A DNA stretch of 8,314 nucleotides from Propionibacteriaceae bacterium. Lineage in GTDB: Bacteria; Actinomycetota; Actinomycetes; Propionibacteriales; Propionibacteriaceae. The stretch is taken from the NCBI GenBank assembly GCA_025923975.1, contig JAICEV010000140.1, forward strand, positions 1-8,314, given 5' to 3'. Below, piece after piece: positions 1 through 6,309 of this stretch. Position 1 is the stretch's first letter. Every line of letters begins with the position of its first letter. The notes beneath the pieces were generated by a model, which ran no database searches, had not been told where the DNA came from, and was given only the letters and a program-made list of their open reading frames with translations. A program made the translations under genes and the position numbers.

Positions 1-470
1 CCATCCCGACTCTGATCGGGGCTATTGAGGCATGGCAGGGGTACGGTACCCGGCTCGCGTGGCGGGCGGCGCGGCTGATGCGGGAGGGCGTCGACTCACC
101 CATGGAGACTCGGGTGCGGCTGCTTATCGTCTTGGCTGGGTTGCCTGAGCCGACGGTGAATGTGATCGTGCGCGGTGAGGACGGCAGCTGGAGGATGCGC
201 TTCGATCTCTGCTACCTCGAGAAACGGCTGATAGTGGAGTACGACGGCCGCCGGCACGCGGACAGCCCGGAACAGTGGGAACGTGACATCTACCGGCGCG
301 AGGACCTAGATCGGATGGACTACCGACTGCTGATCGTCACCTCACGTGGGATCTACGATGAGCCCCATCGCACACTCGAGCGCGTACGTGATGCGTTGCG
401 CGAGCGGGGCGTACGTGTGCCGTCGCGATTCAAGAATGAGTGGCGTCGCCACTTTCCAACGATGGCATGA
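1..470 (+). CDS. DUF559 / Vsr-like endonuclease-domain protein, 5' end outside window
   Basis: The frame is open from nucleotide 3 to the TGA at 468-470, giving 155 residues. The N-terminus lies before the window: in-frame sequence upstream of the ATG at 78 reads naturally into the conserved GVDSPMETR stretch, so that ATG is internal. Counting from it, FDL (Asp43), VEYDG (Glu54, Asp56) and His60 form the acidic core of the very-short-patch-repair/PD-(D/E)XK-like fold seen in DUF559 proteins. A later LLIVTSRGIY strand and the C-terminal WRRHFP tail also fit. In Actinomycetota such proteins often carry an N-terminal AbiEi-like winged-helix region, which would be the missing part. The substrate is unknown; nuclease activity is inferred from the fold only. 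The gene converges on the minus-strand operon and ends 34 bp before a 51-bp-period tandem repeat. Confidence 0.85.
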   Translation, partial: IPTLIGAIEAWQGYGTRLAWRAARLMREGVDSPMETRVRLLIVLAGLPEPTVNVIVRGEDGSWRMRFDLCYLEKRLIVEYDGRRHADSPEQWERDIYRREDLDRMDYRLLIVTSRGIYDEPHRTLERVRDALRERGVRVPSRFKNEWRRHFPTMA

Positions 471-503
471 TCGCTCCCACTCGGCCGGTTGCCGTTTCGT
501 CAA

Positions 504-686
504 TTGCGATCGGAAACGACCCAGATCCGAGCCAATTGCAGATCGGCTGGGTGCTTGTGATCGGAAACGAACCAGAATAGAGCCGATACCGGATCGTCCA
601 GACGATTGTGATCGCAAACGACCCAGGTCCGAGCCAAGAGCAGGTCACTTCGTTGCTTGTGATCAGAAACGACCCCAGTGAGGGCC
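504..686. repeat. Degenerate 51-bp-period tandem repeat between convergent genes (3.6 units)
   Basis: Units begin at 504, 555, 606 and 657, exactly 51 bp apart. The first 30 bases of each are conserved: unit 3 matches unit 1 at 27/30, unit 2 at 25/30 and unit 4 at 22/30. The remaining 21 bases are poorly conserved. All units share TTGyGATC followed by AAACGA. The last, partial unit runs almost to the acyltransferase stop codon at 688-690. The array fills most of the 217 bp between two convergent genes, which fits a minisatellite (MIRU/VNTR-like) or REP-like element. Because 51 is a multiple of three, one plus-strand frame stays open with a 17-residue CDRKRP-type repeat, but nothing supports translation. 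I see no clean GC-rich hairpin with a T-tract, so terminator function is unproven. Confidence 0.9.
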
Positions 687-687
687 G

Positions 688-1491
688 TCAGCGGCGCCAG
701 ATCTTCTCCGCAGGTGGCTTGCCACCTTTAACGGGTGGATCACTCTGCTGCCAGATCCGCCGCCAACTCGATGCCGGCGGCTCAGGCACCTCGGCAACCC
801 CCTGCTGCGCCTTCCACCAGGTGGCAGCGTCTTCAGCCAGCAGTTTCTTGACAGCATCGAAGATCTTCGGCGCGAACTCCCCAGCGGTCTCGTCGGATCC
901 CGGAATGATCGGCGGCCCATACCGGACGCTGACCCGCGGCCGGCCCGGCACTGGCCGGTTGCTTCCTCGAGGCATTGCCGCATAGGTGCCCAGGATCCCT
1001 ACCGGAATCACCGCCACTCGAGCGTTAACCGCAATTTCCGCTGCATCGATCTGGAACGGGCCAACGAAGCCATCGCGAGAACGAGAGCCTTCGGGGAAGA
1101 GCACCACGCTCCAGCCCTTCGCCAGCAACTTCGCTGGCGTTGTCACCGCGCCGTCTTCCTCGATCGGAAATGTGTTGAAGGCGATCGCCGACGCGCCCGC
1201 CCGAAGCGGGCTATCGAAGAAGTAGCCAGATGCCAACCCGACAGCAGTACGACGCCGACGTTTGGTCGGCAATGTCGACAGCAGCACGGCTGTGTCGAGG
1301 TGCGAGGCGTGATTCGCCACGATCAAGGCCGCGCCTTGGACCTGGCGGAGCTCGTCGAGGCCGTAGACCTCTACCGACAGCTCCCTCCGCATCACATTCT
1401 TGACACCAATTACCTGGACGAATTCGCGCAAGGCGCGCACGGGAGCCGAGCGCGCCCAACCTGTCCGTCTCACCCGCCGACTGTTCCTCAT
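688..1491 (-). CDS. PlsC-family lysophospholipid (1-acylglycerol-3-phosphate) acyltransferase
   Basis: 267 aa. The family transfers an acyl chain from acyl-CoA or acyl-ACP to a lysophosphatidate-like acceptor at the membrane. The catalytic motif is NHASHLD (residues 60-66, His61 and Asp66). The acceptor-binding motif is FPEGSRS (132-138), followed by the IPVGI strand (162-166). The block-II region is NTFPIEEDG (106-114), without the usual GxxFIDR form. The C-terminal 30 residues are rich in Pro, Lys and Trp. The ATG overlaps the stop of the upstream LarA-like gene (ATGA, 1488-1491). No good Shine-Dalgarno precedes it, so translation is probably coupled to that gene. It is the last gene of the minus-strand run and converges on the nuclease gene. 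The family is secure. The acceptor is not, because PlsC homologues also acylate other glycerolipids and glycolipids. Confidence 0.93.
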   Translation of the reverse strand: MRNSRRVRRTGWARSAPVRALREFVQVIGVKNVMRRELSVEVYGLDELRQVQGAALIVANHASHLDTAVLLSTLPTKRRRRTAVGLASGYFFDSPLRAGASAIAFNTFPIEEDGAVTTPAKLLAKGWSVVLFPEGSRSRDGFVGPFQIDAAEIAVNARVAVIPVGILGTYAAMPRGSNRPVPGRPRVSVRYGPPIIPGSDETAGEFAPKIFDAVKKLLAEDAATWWKAQQGVAEVPEPPASSWRRIWQQSDPPVKGGKPPAEKIWRR

Positions 1492-3026
1492 CTAATGTCA
1501 ACCAAGACCGGCGGCGGGGTGTGTAGATAGCTGACTGACGGCGTACGACCGACAGTCGATGCCACGATCTCAAGGGCGTCGGCAAATGTGGAGGCAGCGC
1601 GAAAGCCCATCCGAGCTGCGCTGTCTCGGTCCGCCCCGACCCACACGATGTCGCTGCAATGGCGTTGGGCTGCTGCGATCTGGTACCAGAGGTACATCGG
1701 ATGCACCCCGTGGAACGCCTGACTGGTGCGGTAGAGGTGCACATACCAGGAATCGTTGGCGAACTTCTCCTCATAGTCCGCTGCGATCTGTTCGGGGTCC
1801 GTGGTCACAGTCAGCACATCTGAGAAGAAGTCCACGTACGACGGATGGTGCAGCGGCGAGAACTCCGCATGAAGCGGGTGATACACAATCAGGGCGCCAC
1901 CCGGCCGAACAAACGGGGTGCCTGTGTGGGCGCCGAATGCAGCAGCCAGTCCACTCCAGGCAGCAAGAATCGGATTGGTCACCGAGTCCACGCTGTACGG
2001 GGTATGCGCGCCCACCCCAATAACGCCCACATCTGCCGCCGCCGGCACCTCGACCAGCTGTTGGGCTGTTATCCGGGCCCCGCTTACCTCCTGGACCGCA
2101 GCGGGTGTACCGGCAGTCACCAGCGTGGCGTGGTAGTCACCCTCGGCGCGATTCAGCAACCTACGGCGAGCACGCTGCGGAGTCCATTCCAGACCCCGGC
2201 GTACGCCGAACCACGTCGCCCTGTCCCTGAGGCTCCATTCCCACTCACGGTGGCCCAAGAATTCCAGCGGTGAAGCGAAAACGACATTGTCGAGCACGAC
2301 ATCAATCTCAAATACCCGCACGGCCGACGACACCAGCTCTGCGACCTCAGCGGCAGCATCTCTGCTCTGAGCCGATAGATCTGCCAGCTGGCCGATCGTG
2401 GCAGTCGAGCCGAGGCCGGCGGCGATCGCCGCCGCACCGCCGGCTGGCGGCGCGACGACAAGATGCACGAAGATCAACAAATCCGAGCCAGCCGCCCGCG
2501 CATTCAATGCAACCTCGCCAGCTTCGGTGCCGCCGATAGTGGCCAGATTCTCGACGTCCTCGGCATCGTGATTGGTCAGCAGACCATCGGCATAGAAGGA
2601 CCGAAAGACACGCTCCCCGACGATGTCCTGCAATTCCTCGGCAGTCATCCGCCGGCTTAGACCGTTCGCGCTGATCAATGCAACATCATCGACACCAGCC
2701 GCCGCGGCGCGGGCCAGTACGGCCTCGATCACCTTTCCGCGGATGTCAGGGCGTCGCATCCTCGGTGTCGGAACGCCTAGGTCATCGAAGACGATCGTCA
2801 GCCGCATTGCCGGATCCAGCAGCGTCGAGAGTGGCTCTGATTGCACCGGCGTATCGAGTGCCGCATTGATCGCCTCGCCGAGGTCCGGTACCGGAATCAA
2901 GGACTCGGCCGGGTAGATCACCCGGGTTCCGAGCGGAAACTTCTCAAGGAGAAAACGATCTCCGTCGGGCACCAGCAGCGGCGGAGTGCGATCGTCGACC
3001 TCGAGGACGAAGCCGGGTCGGCCCAT
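1488..3026 (-). CDS. LarA (lactate racemase/DUF2088)-like protein, probably lacking cofactor-anchoring residues
   Basis: 512 aa, against roughly 420-430 for classical LarA. The N-terminal half shows a Lar_N pattern: VFDDLGVPTPR (79-89) resembles the DxTRP substrate loop, and ISANGLSRRMT (118-128) the GTHR loop. NHDAED (152-157) and a Gly/Ala-rich segment after FVHLV (186-190) resemble the nickel-pincer-nucleotide (NPN) site. As I recall LarA, its GTHR histidine (His108) falls at Ser124 here. The GGRK lysine that binds NPN (Lys184) falls in GGAAA (197-201), so no lysine is there. The C-terminal part is rich in His and aromatic residues (HHPSYVDFF, 393-401; GVHPMYLWYQ, 440-449), possibly a different active site. 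No signal peptide or membrane segment is evident. The ATG has a strong Shine-Dalgarno that overlaps the upstream stop, and the gene's stop overlaps the plsC start. No larB or larE is visible. Family assignment is moderately confident; activity is unknown. Confidence 0.75.
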   Translation of the reverse strand: MGRPGFVLEVDDRTPPLLVPDGDRFLLEKFPLGTRVIYPAESLIPVPDLGEAINAALDTPVQSEPLSTLLDPAMRLTIVFDDLGVPTPRMRRPDIRGKVIEAVLARAAAAGVDDVALISANGLSRRMTAEELQDIVGERVFRSFYADGLLTNHDAEDVENLATIGGTEAGEVALNARAAGSDLLIFVHLVVAPPAGGAAAIAAGLGSTATIGQLADLSAQSRDAAAEVAELVSSAVRVFEIDVVLDNVVFASPLEFLGHREWEWSLRDRATWFGVRRGLEWTPQRARRRLLNRAEGDYHATLVTAGTPAAVQEVSGARITAQQLVEVPAAADVGVIGVGAHTPYSVDSVTNPILAAWSGLAAAFGAHTGTPFVRPGGALIVYHPLHAEFSPLHHPSYVDFFSDVLTVTTDPEQIAADYEEKFANDSWYVHLYRTSQAFHGVHPMYLWYQIAAAQRHCSDIVWVGADRDSAARMGFRAASTFADALEIVASTVGRTPSVSYLHTPPPVLVDIR

Positions 3027-3034
3027 CTACCAAT

Positions 3035-3040
3035 CTCCTT
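3035..3040 (-). promoter_or_regulatory. Ribosome binding site of the LarA-like gene, overlapping the upstream stop codon
   Basis: On the minus strand AAGGAG lies 8 nt before the ATG at 3026 and shares bases with the TAA stop (3041-3039) of the reductase-phosphatase gene. This fixes the start and suggests reinitiation by ribosomes finishing the upstream gene. Confidence 0.8.
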
Positions 3041-5375
3041 ACGTCGGCAGCGCCCAGCGCGGCATGATCGGCTTGATCTTCCACTCCACGACCGACCACT
3101 GGTTTCGGGTGGCGGCCCGCATCAAGGCGATGTCGGGGCTGACCGCGACAGCATTGCCAACGGTTTGCAGCATTGGCAGATCAGAGTGGGAGTCGGCGTA
3201 GGCATAGCTACGTTCGAGGTCGACGTCATGCAGCGCCGCGTAGTGCTTGAGCCAGGCGGCCCGGGACTCCCCCACCAGCGGCGGCGCGGTGAGAAAGCCG
3301 GTGCAGCGGCCCTCTTCGTCGATTCCGAGTTCGGCAGCGACGATGACGTCGAACAGCGGCTGGATCGGCCGGGTCAGCGGCCGCACCACGCCAGTGATCA
3401 AGATCGTGGCGTGTCCGGCGGCGCGGTGTTCCCGAATCCGACGTACCGCCTCCGGGGACAGCCGGCTCAATATATGGGGAGCCATGGACGTGTCGATAAA
3501 CCGCTCCAATGCCGCAAGATCAGCGCCGCGGTAGCGGCGGTAGACCGCACGTAGGAACGTGCCGCGGTCTCGTTGCTCGGCGCGCAGATACGACGGGAGC
3601 CGTCGCATAACCTGCCCAACCTCGGCGAGTTGACGGGTGAGTGAGAGTTCCGGCAACCGAGCCCACAGGTACTGCTCGATGACGTTGGTGGACATGATGG
3701 TGCCGTCCAGATCGAAGATCGCCAGCGCCGCCGAGCCTGCGGTGTCTTTGCCCAGGTCCTTCACCGTGGTGGGCCGACTCCCGCGCTTGCTACGGATCGC
3801 ATCCATGCGGCGGACAGGCGCTGTGATCGACGGACAGTGCACTTCTTGGATGTAGGTTTTCCAGTCGAAGACCGAGGTATCGAAGGCAAAGGCAGCTTGA
3901 TCATCAGGATGCAGCGCCCGGGTCAGAGCAAGGGTGTTGTCATCCACAAAGTGCAGCTCCGACTGGGCGTACTCCTTGTAGAGCGTGTGATAGCGCCGCA
4001 GGAAATCCAGGCGTACGCGCGTCCGGTCCAGGTCTTTCGCGATCTTGCGGGTGCGATCCGAACGGGGCGCCTGGGCCAGTAGACGATCGGCCAACTTGTG
4101 GGCGCGTTCTGAGGTGGAGAGCAGCCGCTCGATTGACGAGGCGCCGGGAAATGTCCACTGCCGTAACCGGACCGCCCCGCGTGGGCCGCCTTCGAAGGGG
4201 TGGGCCAGGAAGTAAGCGCGGATGTAGCTGTAGAGATCCTTGAAGGTCAGCGGATTCCGGGCACCGGAGTTCACGTGGTAGTACTCCGGCTGCCCGATCT
4301 CGGGTTGGGTGGCGCACACCGCGAGAATGGCGTTCACCACATGATCACAGGGCACGATGTCCACGATCGCTTCCGGCGTGGCCGGAAATTCAGGAAGCTC
4401 CCCGCGTCCGTACGCCAAGATCAGCGGCTCCGCCATCTTGAAGCCTTCGATCCAACCTGGATACGGATGCAGCCAGGAGGACTCCACAATCGCCGGTCGG
4501 ACGATCGAGACGCGCACGTCCCGCCCAACATCGGCTACCACGCGTTCGCCGAGCGCCTTGGTGAAGGTGTAGACATCAGTCCAGCCCAGCGAGCGGGCCC
4601 GCTCGGTGCCGGCCGTGACAAGTTCGGACTGGACCCAGTCGATGCGACGGCGCTCGGTGTCGGCGGCGGTGGTCAGGAACCCGGCCTGCCGGTGCTCGCG
4701 CTCGGCCTCCTTGCGGAGCTTCGCAAGCTGAGCAGAGGTGCGCGACTCCTCCTCGATGAGATCGCGCATCGCGATGCCAGCGGCCGCCTCGGCGTCGTAG
4801 TCGATCTCGTGAACCTGCGGCGCCTCGGGAATCGCGCCACGCCGGCGGCCGGCCGTGTACGCGGTGGAGATGTGCACGTAATGCGGAATCTTGCGCAACT
4901 CCCCTGCATCATCGGTGACGGCCTCAAGCATGCGATCCAGCAAGGCTTTGGTGCCGATCACGTTGGTCGTGAATGCCTGGTCGATCGGCGGATCAAACGA
5001 AACGTCTCCCGCGCAGTGCACCACGACGTCAAGATCAGTCGGCAGTTGCGGGACATTGGGCAGGTCGCCCTCGATCACCTCGACTCTGGTGTCGAGCAGC
5101 TCTGCCGCGCCGCCGGCACCCTTCCGAAGATCGCTGAAGATCGGCTTCTTGACAACTGCGATCATCCGGTCTTGTGCACTGGCCGAACCCTTGCGCCGTA
5201 CGAGTACCGATGGGCAAGTATCGGGAAGTTCAGTCAGGATCTTCCACAACAACTGCTCACCAATGAATCCCGTTACGCCGGTCATCACGATCTTTTTGCC
5301 GGCCAGCAGATCCCGAAGCCGGCCATCGAGCCGCTGAACTGAGCTGCCGGTGTCGGCGGCGGTTGCGGCGGTCAT
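3039..5375 (-). CDS. Fusion of fatty acyl reductase-like SDR and HAD-IB phosphatase
   Basis: 778 aa, two enzymes in one chain. Residues ~26-375 form an extended SDR of the fatty acyl-CoA reductase (NAD_binding_4) type: NAD(P)-binding TGVTGFIGE (32-40), HISTAYTAG with Ser170 (168-176) and catalytic Tyr269-x3-Lys273. Residues ~205-262 add a charged, probably helical insert. Residues ~376-520 are a FAR_C-like linker ending in FDWKTYIQEVHCP. Residues ~550-765 form a HAD-IB phosphatase related to SerB: FDLDGT (Asp555 nucleophile, Asp557), ILITG with Thr661, Lys710 and YADSHSDLP (Asp728, Asp732). All four HAD motifs are intact. The likely chemistry is acyl thioester reduction to aldehyde or alcohol, plus phosphate removal from a lipid or small metabolite; the substrates are inferred. 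The ATG overlaps the hisA stop (ATGA), with GGAGAG 9 nt upstream (5385-5390). FAR-HAD architecture beside a PlsC gene suggests lipid synthesis. Confidence 0.9.
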   Translation of the reverse strand: MTAATAADTGSSVQRLDGRLRDLLAGKKIVMTGVTGFIGEQLLWKILTELPDTCPSVLVRRKGSASAQDRMIAVVKKPIFSDLRKGAGGAAELLDTRVEVIEGDLPNVPQLPTDLDVVVHCAGDVSFDPPIDQAFTTNVIGTKALLDRMLEAVTDDAGELRKIPHYVHISTAYTAGRRRGAIPEAPQVHEIDYDAEAAAGIAMRDLIEEESRTSAQLAKLRKEAEREHRQAGFLTTAADTERRRIDWVQSELVTAGTERARSLGWTDVYTFTKALGERVVADVGRDVRVSIVRPAIVESSWLHPYPGWIEGFKMAEPLILAYGRGELPEFPATPEAIVDIVPCDHVVNAILAVCATQPEIGQPEYYHVNSGARNPLTFKDLYSYIRAYFLAHPFEGGPRGAVRLRQWTFPGASSIERLLSTSERAHKLADRLLAQAPRSDRTRKIAKDLDRTRVRLDFLRRYHTLYKEYAQSELHFVDDNTLALTRALHPDDQAAFAFDTSVFDWKTYIQEVHCPSITAPVRRMDAIRSKRGSRPTTVKDLGKDTAGSAALAIFDLDGTIMSTNVIEQYLWARLPELSLTRQLAEVGQVMRRLPSYLRAEQRDRGTFLRAVYRRYRGADLAALERFIDTSMAPHILSRLSPEAVRRIREHRAAGHATILITGVVRPLTRPIQPLFDVIVAAELGIDEEGRCTGFLTAPPLVGESRAAWLKHYAALHDVDLERSYAYADSHSDLPMLQTVGNAVAVSPDIALMRAATRNQWSVVEWKIKPIMPRWALPT

Positions 5376-6160
5376 CTGTCGTTGCTCTCCGTGGTGCTGC
5401 GAAGCTGCGCGGCTACCAAGGCCTCTTCGATGGTGAAGCGGCCGACGTAGAGCGCGGTGCCAATGATGGCACCTTCCACTCCGATCTCGACGAGGTCCCT
5501 GAGCGCCAAGATGTCCTCAAGCGTGGAGATGCCGCCGCTGGCGATGACCGGCTTGTCAGTCTTGTCACACACCTGGCGCAGCAGCTCGAGGTTAGGGCCG
5601 CGAAGCATTCCATCGGCAGACACGTCGGTGACGACGAATCGGGCACAACCTGCGCGGTCCAACCGCTCCAGCGTCTCGAAGAGATCGCCGCCTTCCCTGG
5701 TCCAACCCCGGGCGGCGAGCTTGGTGCCACGGACATCCAGTCCAATGGCAATCCGCTCGCCGTACTGATCTATGACCTCCGCGCACCACTCGGGACGTTC
5801 CAGTGCCGCGGTGCCGATGTTCACTCGAGCGCACCCGGTTGCCAGTGCCCGCTCCAGCGACTCGTCATCTCGAATGCCGCCGGACAGCTCCACGTTCAGC
5901 CGCAGGTGCGAGGTGAGCTCGGCAATGATCTCGGCGTTGCTGCCGCGCCCGAAGGCGGCATCCAGATCGACAAGGTGGATCCACTCCGCGCCCGCGTCCT
6001 GCCAGCGTTGGGCCGCAGCCCGCGGGTCACCGAACCGCTTCTCCGACCCGGTGCGACCCTGGACCAGCTGCACAGCCTGTCCGCCGGCAATGTCGACCGC
6101 CGGCAAGAGTACGAGCCGATCGGCCCGAGCCGCGGCGTGTGAAGGACTTGCCGAATGCAC
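5372..6160 (-). CDS. hisA: Phosphoribosyl isomerase (HisA/PriA)
   Basis: 262 aa (βα)8 barrel. It isomerises ProFAR to PRFAR in histidine synthesis. In Actinomycetota this PriA form usually also does the TrpF step of tryptophan synthesis. LLPAVD (18-23) carries the catalytic base Asp23, and VVTDVSADG carries the acid Asp179. WIHLVDLDAAFGRG (60-73), ELSGGIRDD (91-99) and the RGW loop (Arg151, Trp153) are PriA hallmarks. The Arg of AVRLVQG (Arg19 in Mycobacterium tuberculosis PriA) is Gln31 here. The start is a GTG. It is the only plausible one, since an in-frame TAG lies 9 nt upstream, and a weak AGGG precedes it. It adds about 12 residues before the barrel. Upstream is the inverted-repeat element; downstream the stop overlaps the reductase-phosphatase ATG. 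I use hisA; priA is the actinobacterial name. Confidence 0.96.
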   Translation of the reverse strand: MHSASPSHAAARADRLVLLPAVDIAGGQAVQLVQGRTGSEKRFGDPRAAAQRWQDAGAEWIHLVDLDAAFGRGSNAEIIAELTSHLRLNVELSGGIRDDESLERALATGCARVNIGTAALERPEWCAEVIDQYGERIAIGLDVRGTKLAARGWTREGGDLFETLERLDRAGCARFVVTDVSADGMLRGPNLELLRQVCDKTDKPVIASGGISTLEDILALRDLVEIGVEGAIIGTALYVGRFTIEEALVAAQLRSTTESNDR

Positions 6161-6190
6161 CAGATGACCCTATCGCCAGCGATGTCGATT

Positions 6191-6308
6191 GCACTCTGAC
6201 CGGCAGCCCGCCGGACTCGCCTCCTTCGTCGCTCGCGAACATAACCGAGCCTTCACAACCCAGCCGCAAGCTCCTCCAGTCGGCGAAGCGGGCTGCCGGT
6301 CATAGTGC
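6191..6308. repeat. 118-bp element with 21-bp terminal inverted repeats (MITE- or REP-like)
   Basis: Left arm 6191-6211 and right arm 6288-6308 are reverse complements at 20 of 21 positions, the only mismatch being 6196/6303. The inner 15 bp (TGACCGGCAGCCCGC at 6197-6211) match perfectly. A second short pairing, TCGCC (6217-6221) with GGCGA (6282-6286), extends the stem, leaving about 60 nt of loop. The right arm ends one base before the yjbR-like stop codon (6312-6310). The element makes up most of the 149-bp gap before hisA. In RNA it could form a long stem inside the operon transcript. I see no transposase and no clear target-site duplication (left flank ends GATT, right flank begins GCTA), and no T-tract that would make it an intrinsic terminator. 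Confidence 0.85.
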
Positions 6309-6309
6309 G

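Noticed and set aside
39..51. Near-palindrome gggtacggtaccc
   Set aside because: It lies within the nuclease coding frame and is imperfect at the centre; probably chance.
346..681. Plus-strand open frame through the repeat array, giving a 17-residue CDRKRP-type peptide repeat
   Set aside because: Most of its first third overlaps the nuclease gene in another frame and no ribosome site is seen. The open frame follows from the 51-bp period being a multiple of three.
504..686. CRISPR array
   Set aside because: Core blocks differ at 3-8 of 30 positions, the 21-bp intervals are too short and share scattered positions, and no cas gene is near.
471..687. Bidirectional intrinsic terminator between the convergent genes
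   Set aside because: Only short stems (such as CCCAG/CTGGG around 520-551) are seen, with no T-tract.
4200..5342. 380-aa plus-strand open frame antisense to the reductase-phosphatase gene
   Set aside because: It has no recognisable domain and mirrors a well-supported gene; it is a GC-bias shadow.
5363..6142. 259-aa plus-strand open frame antisense to hisA
   Set aside because: Same reason: complement of a clear hisA frame, with low-complexity composition.
6227..6270. Possible minus-strand promoter before hisA (TATGTT as -10)
   Set aside because: The only -35-like hexamers sit at wrong spacings (about 9 or 20 bp), so I cannot support it.
6253..6303. 16-codon minus-strand mini-ORF (MTGSPLRRLEELAAGL) in the inverted-repeat element, as a possible leader peptide
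   Set aside because: It has no His or Trp codons, no convincing ribosome site, and starts inside a repeat arm.
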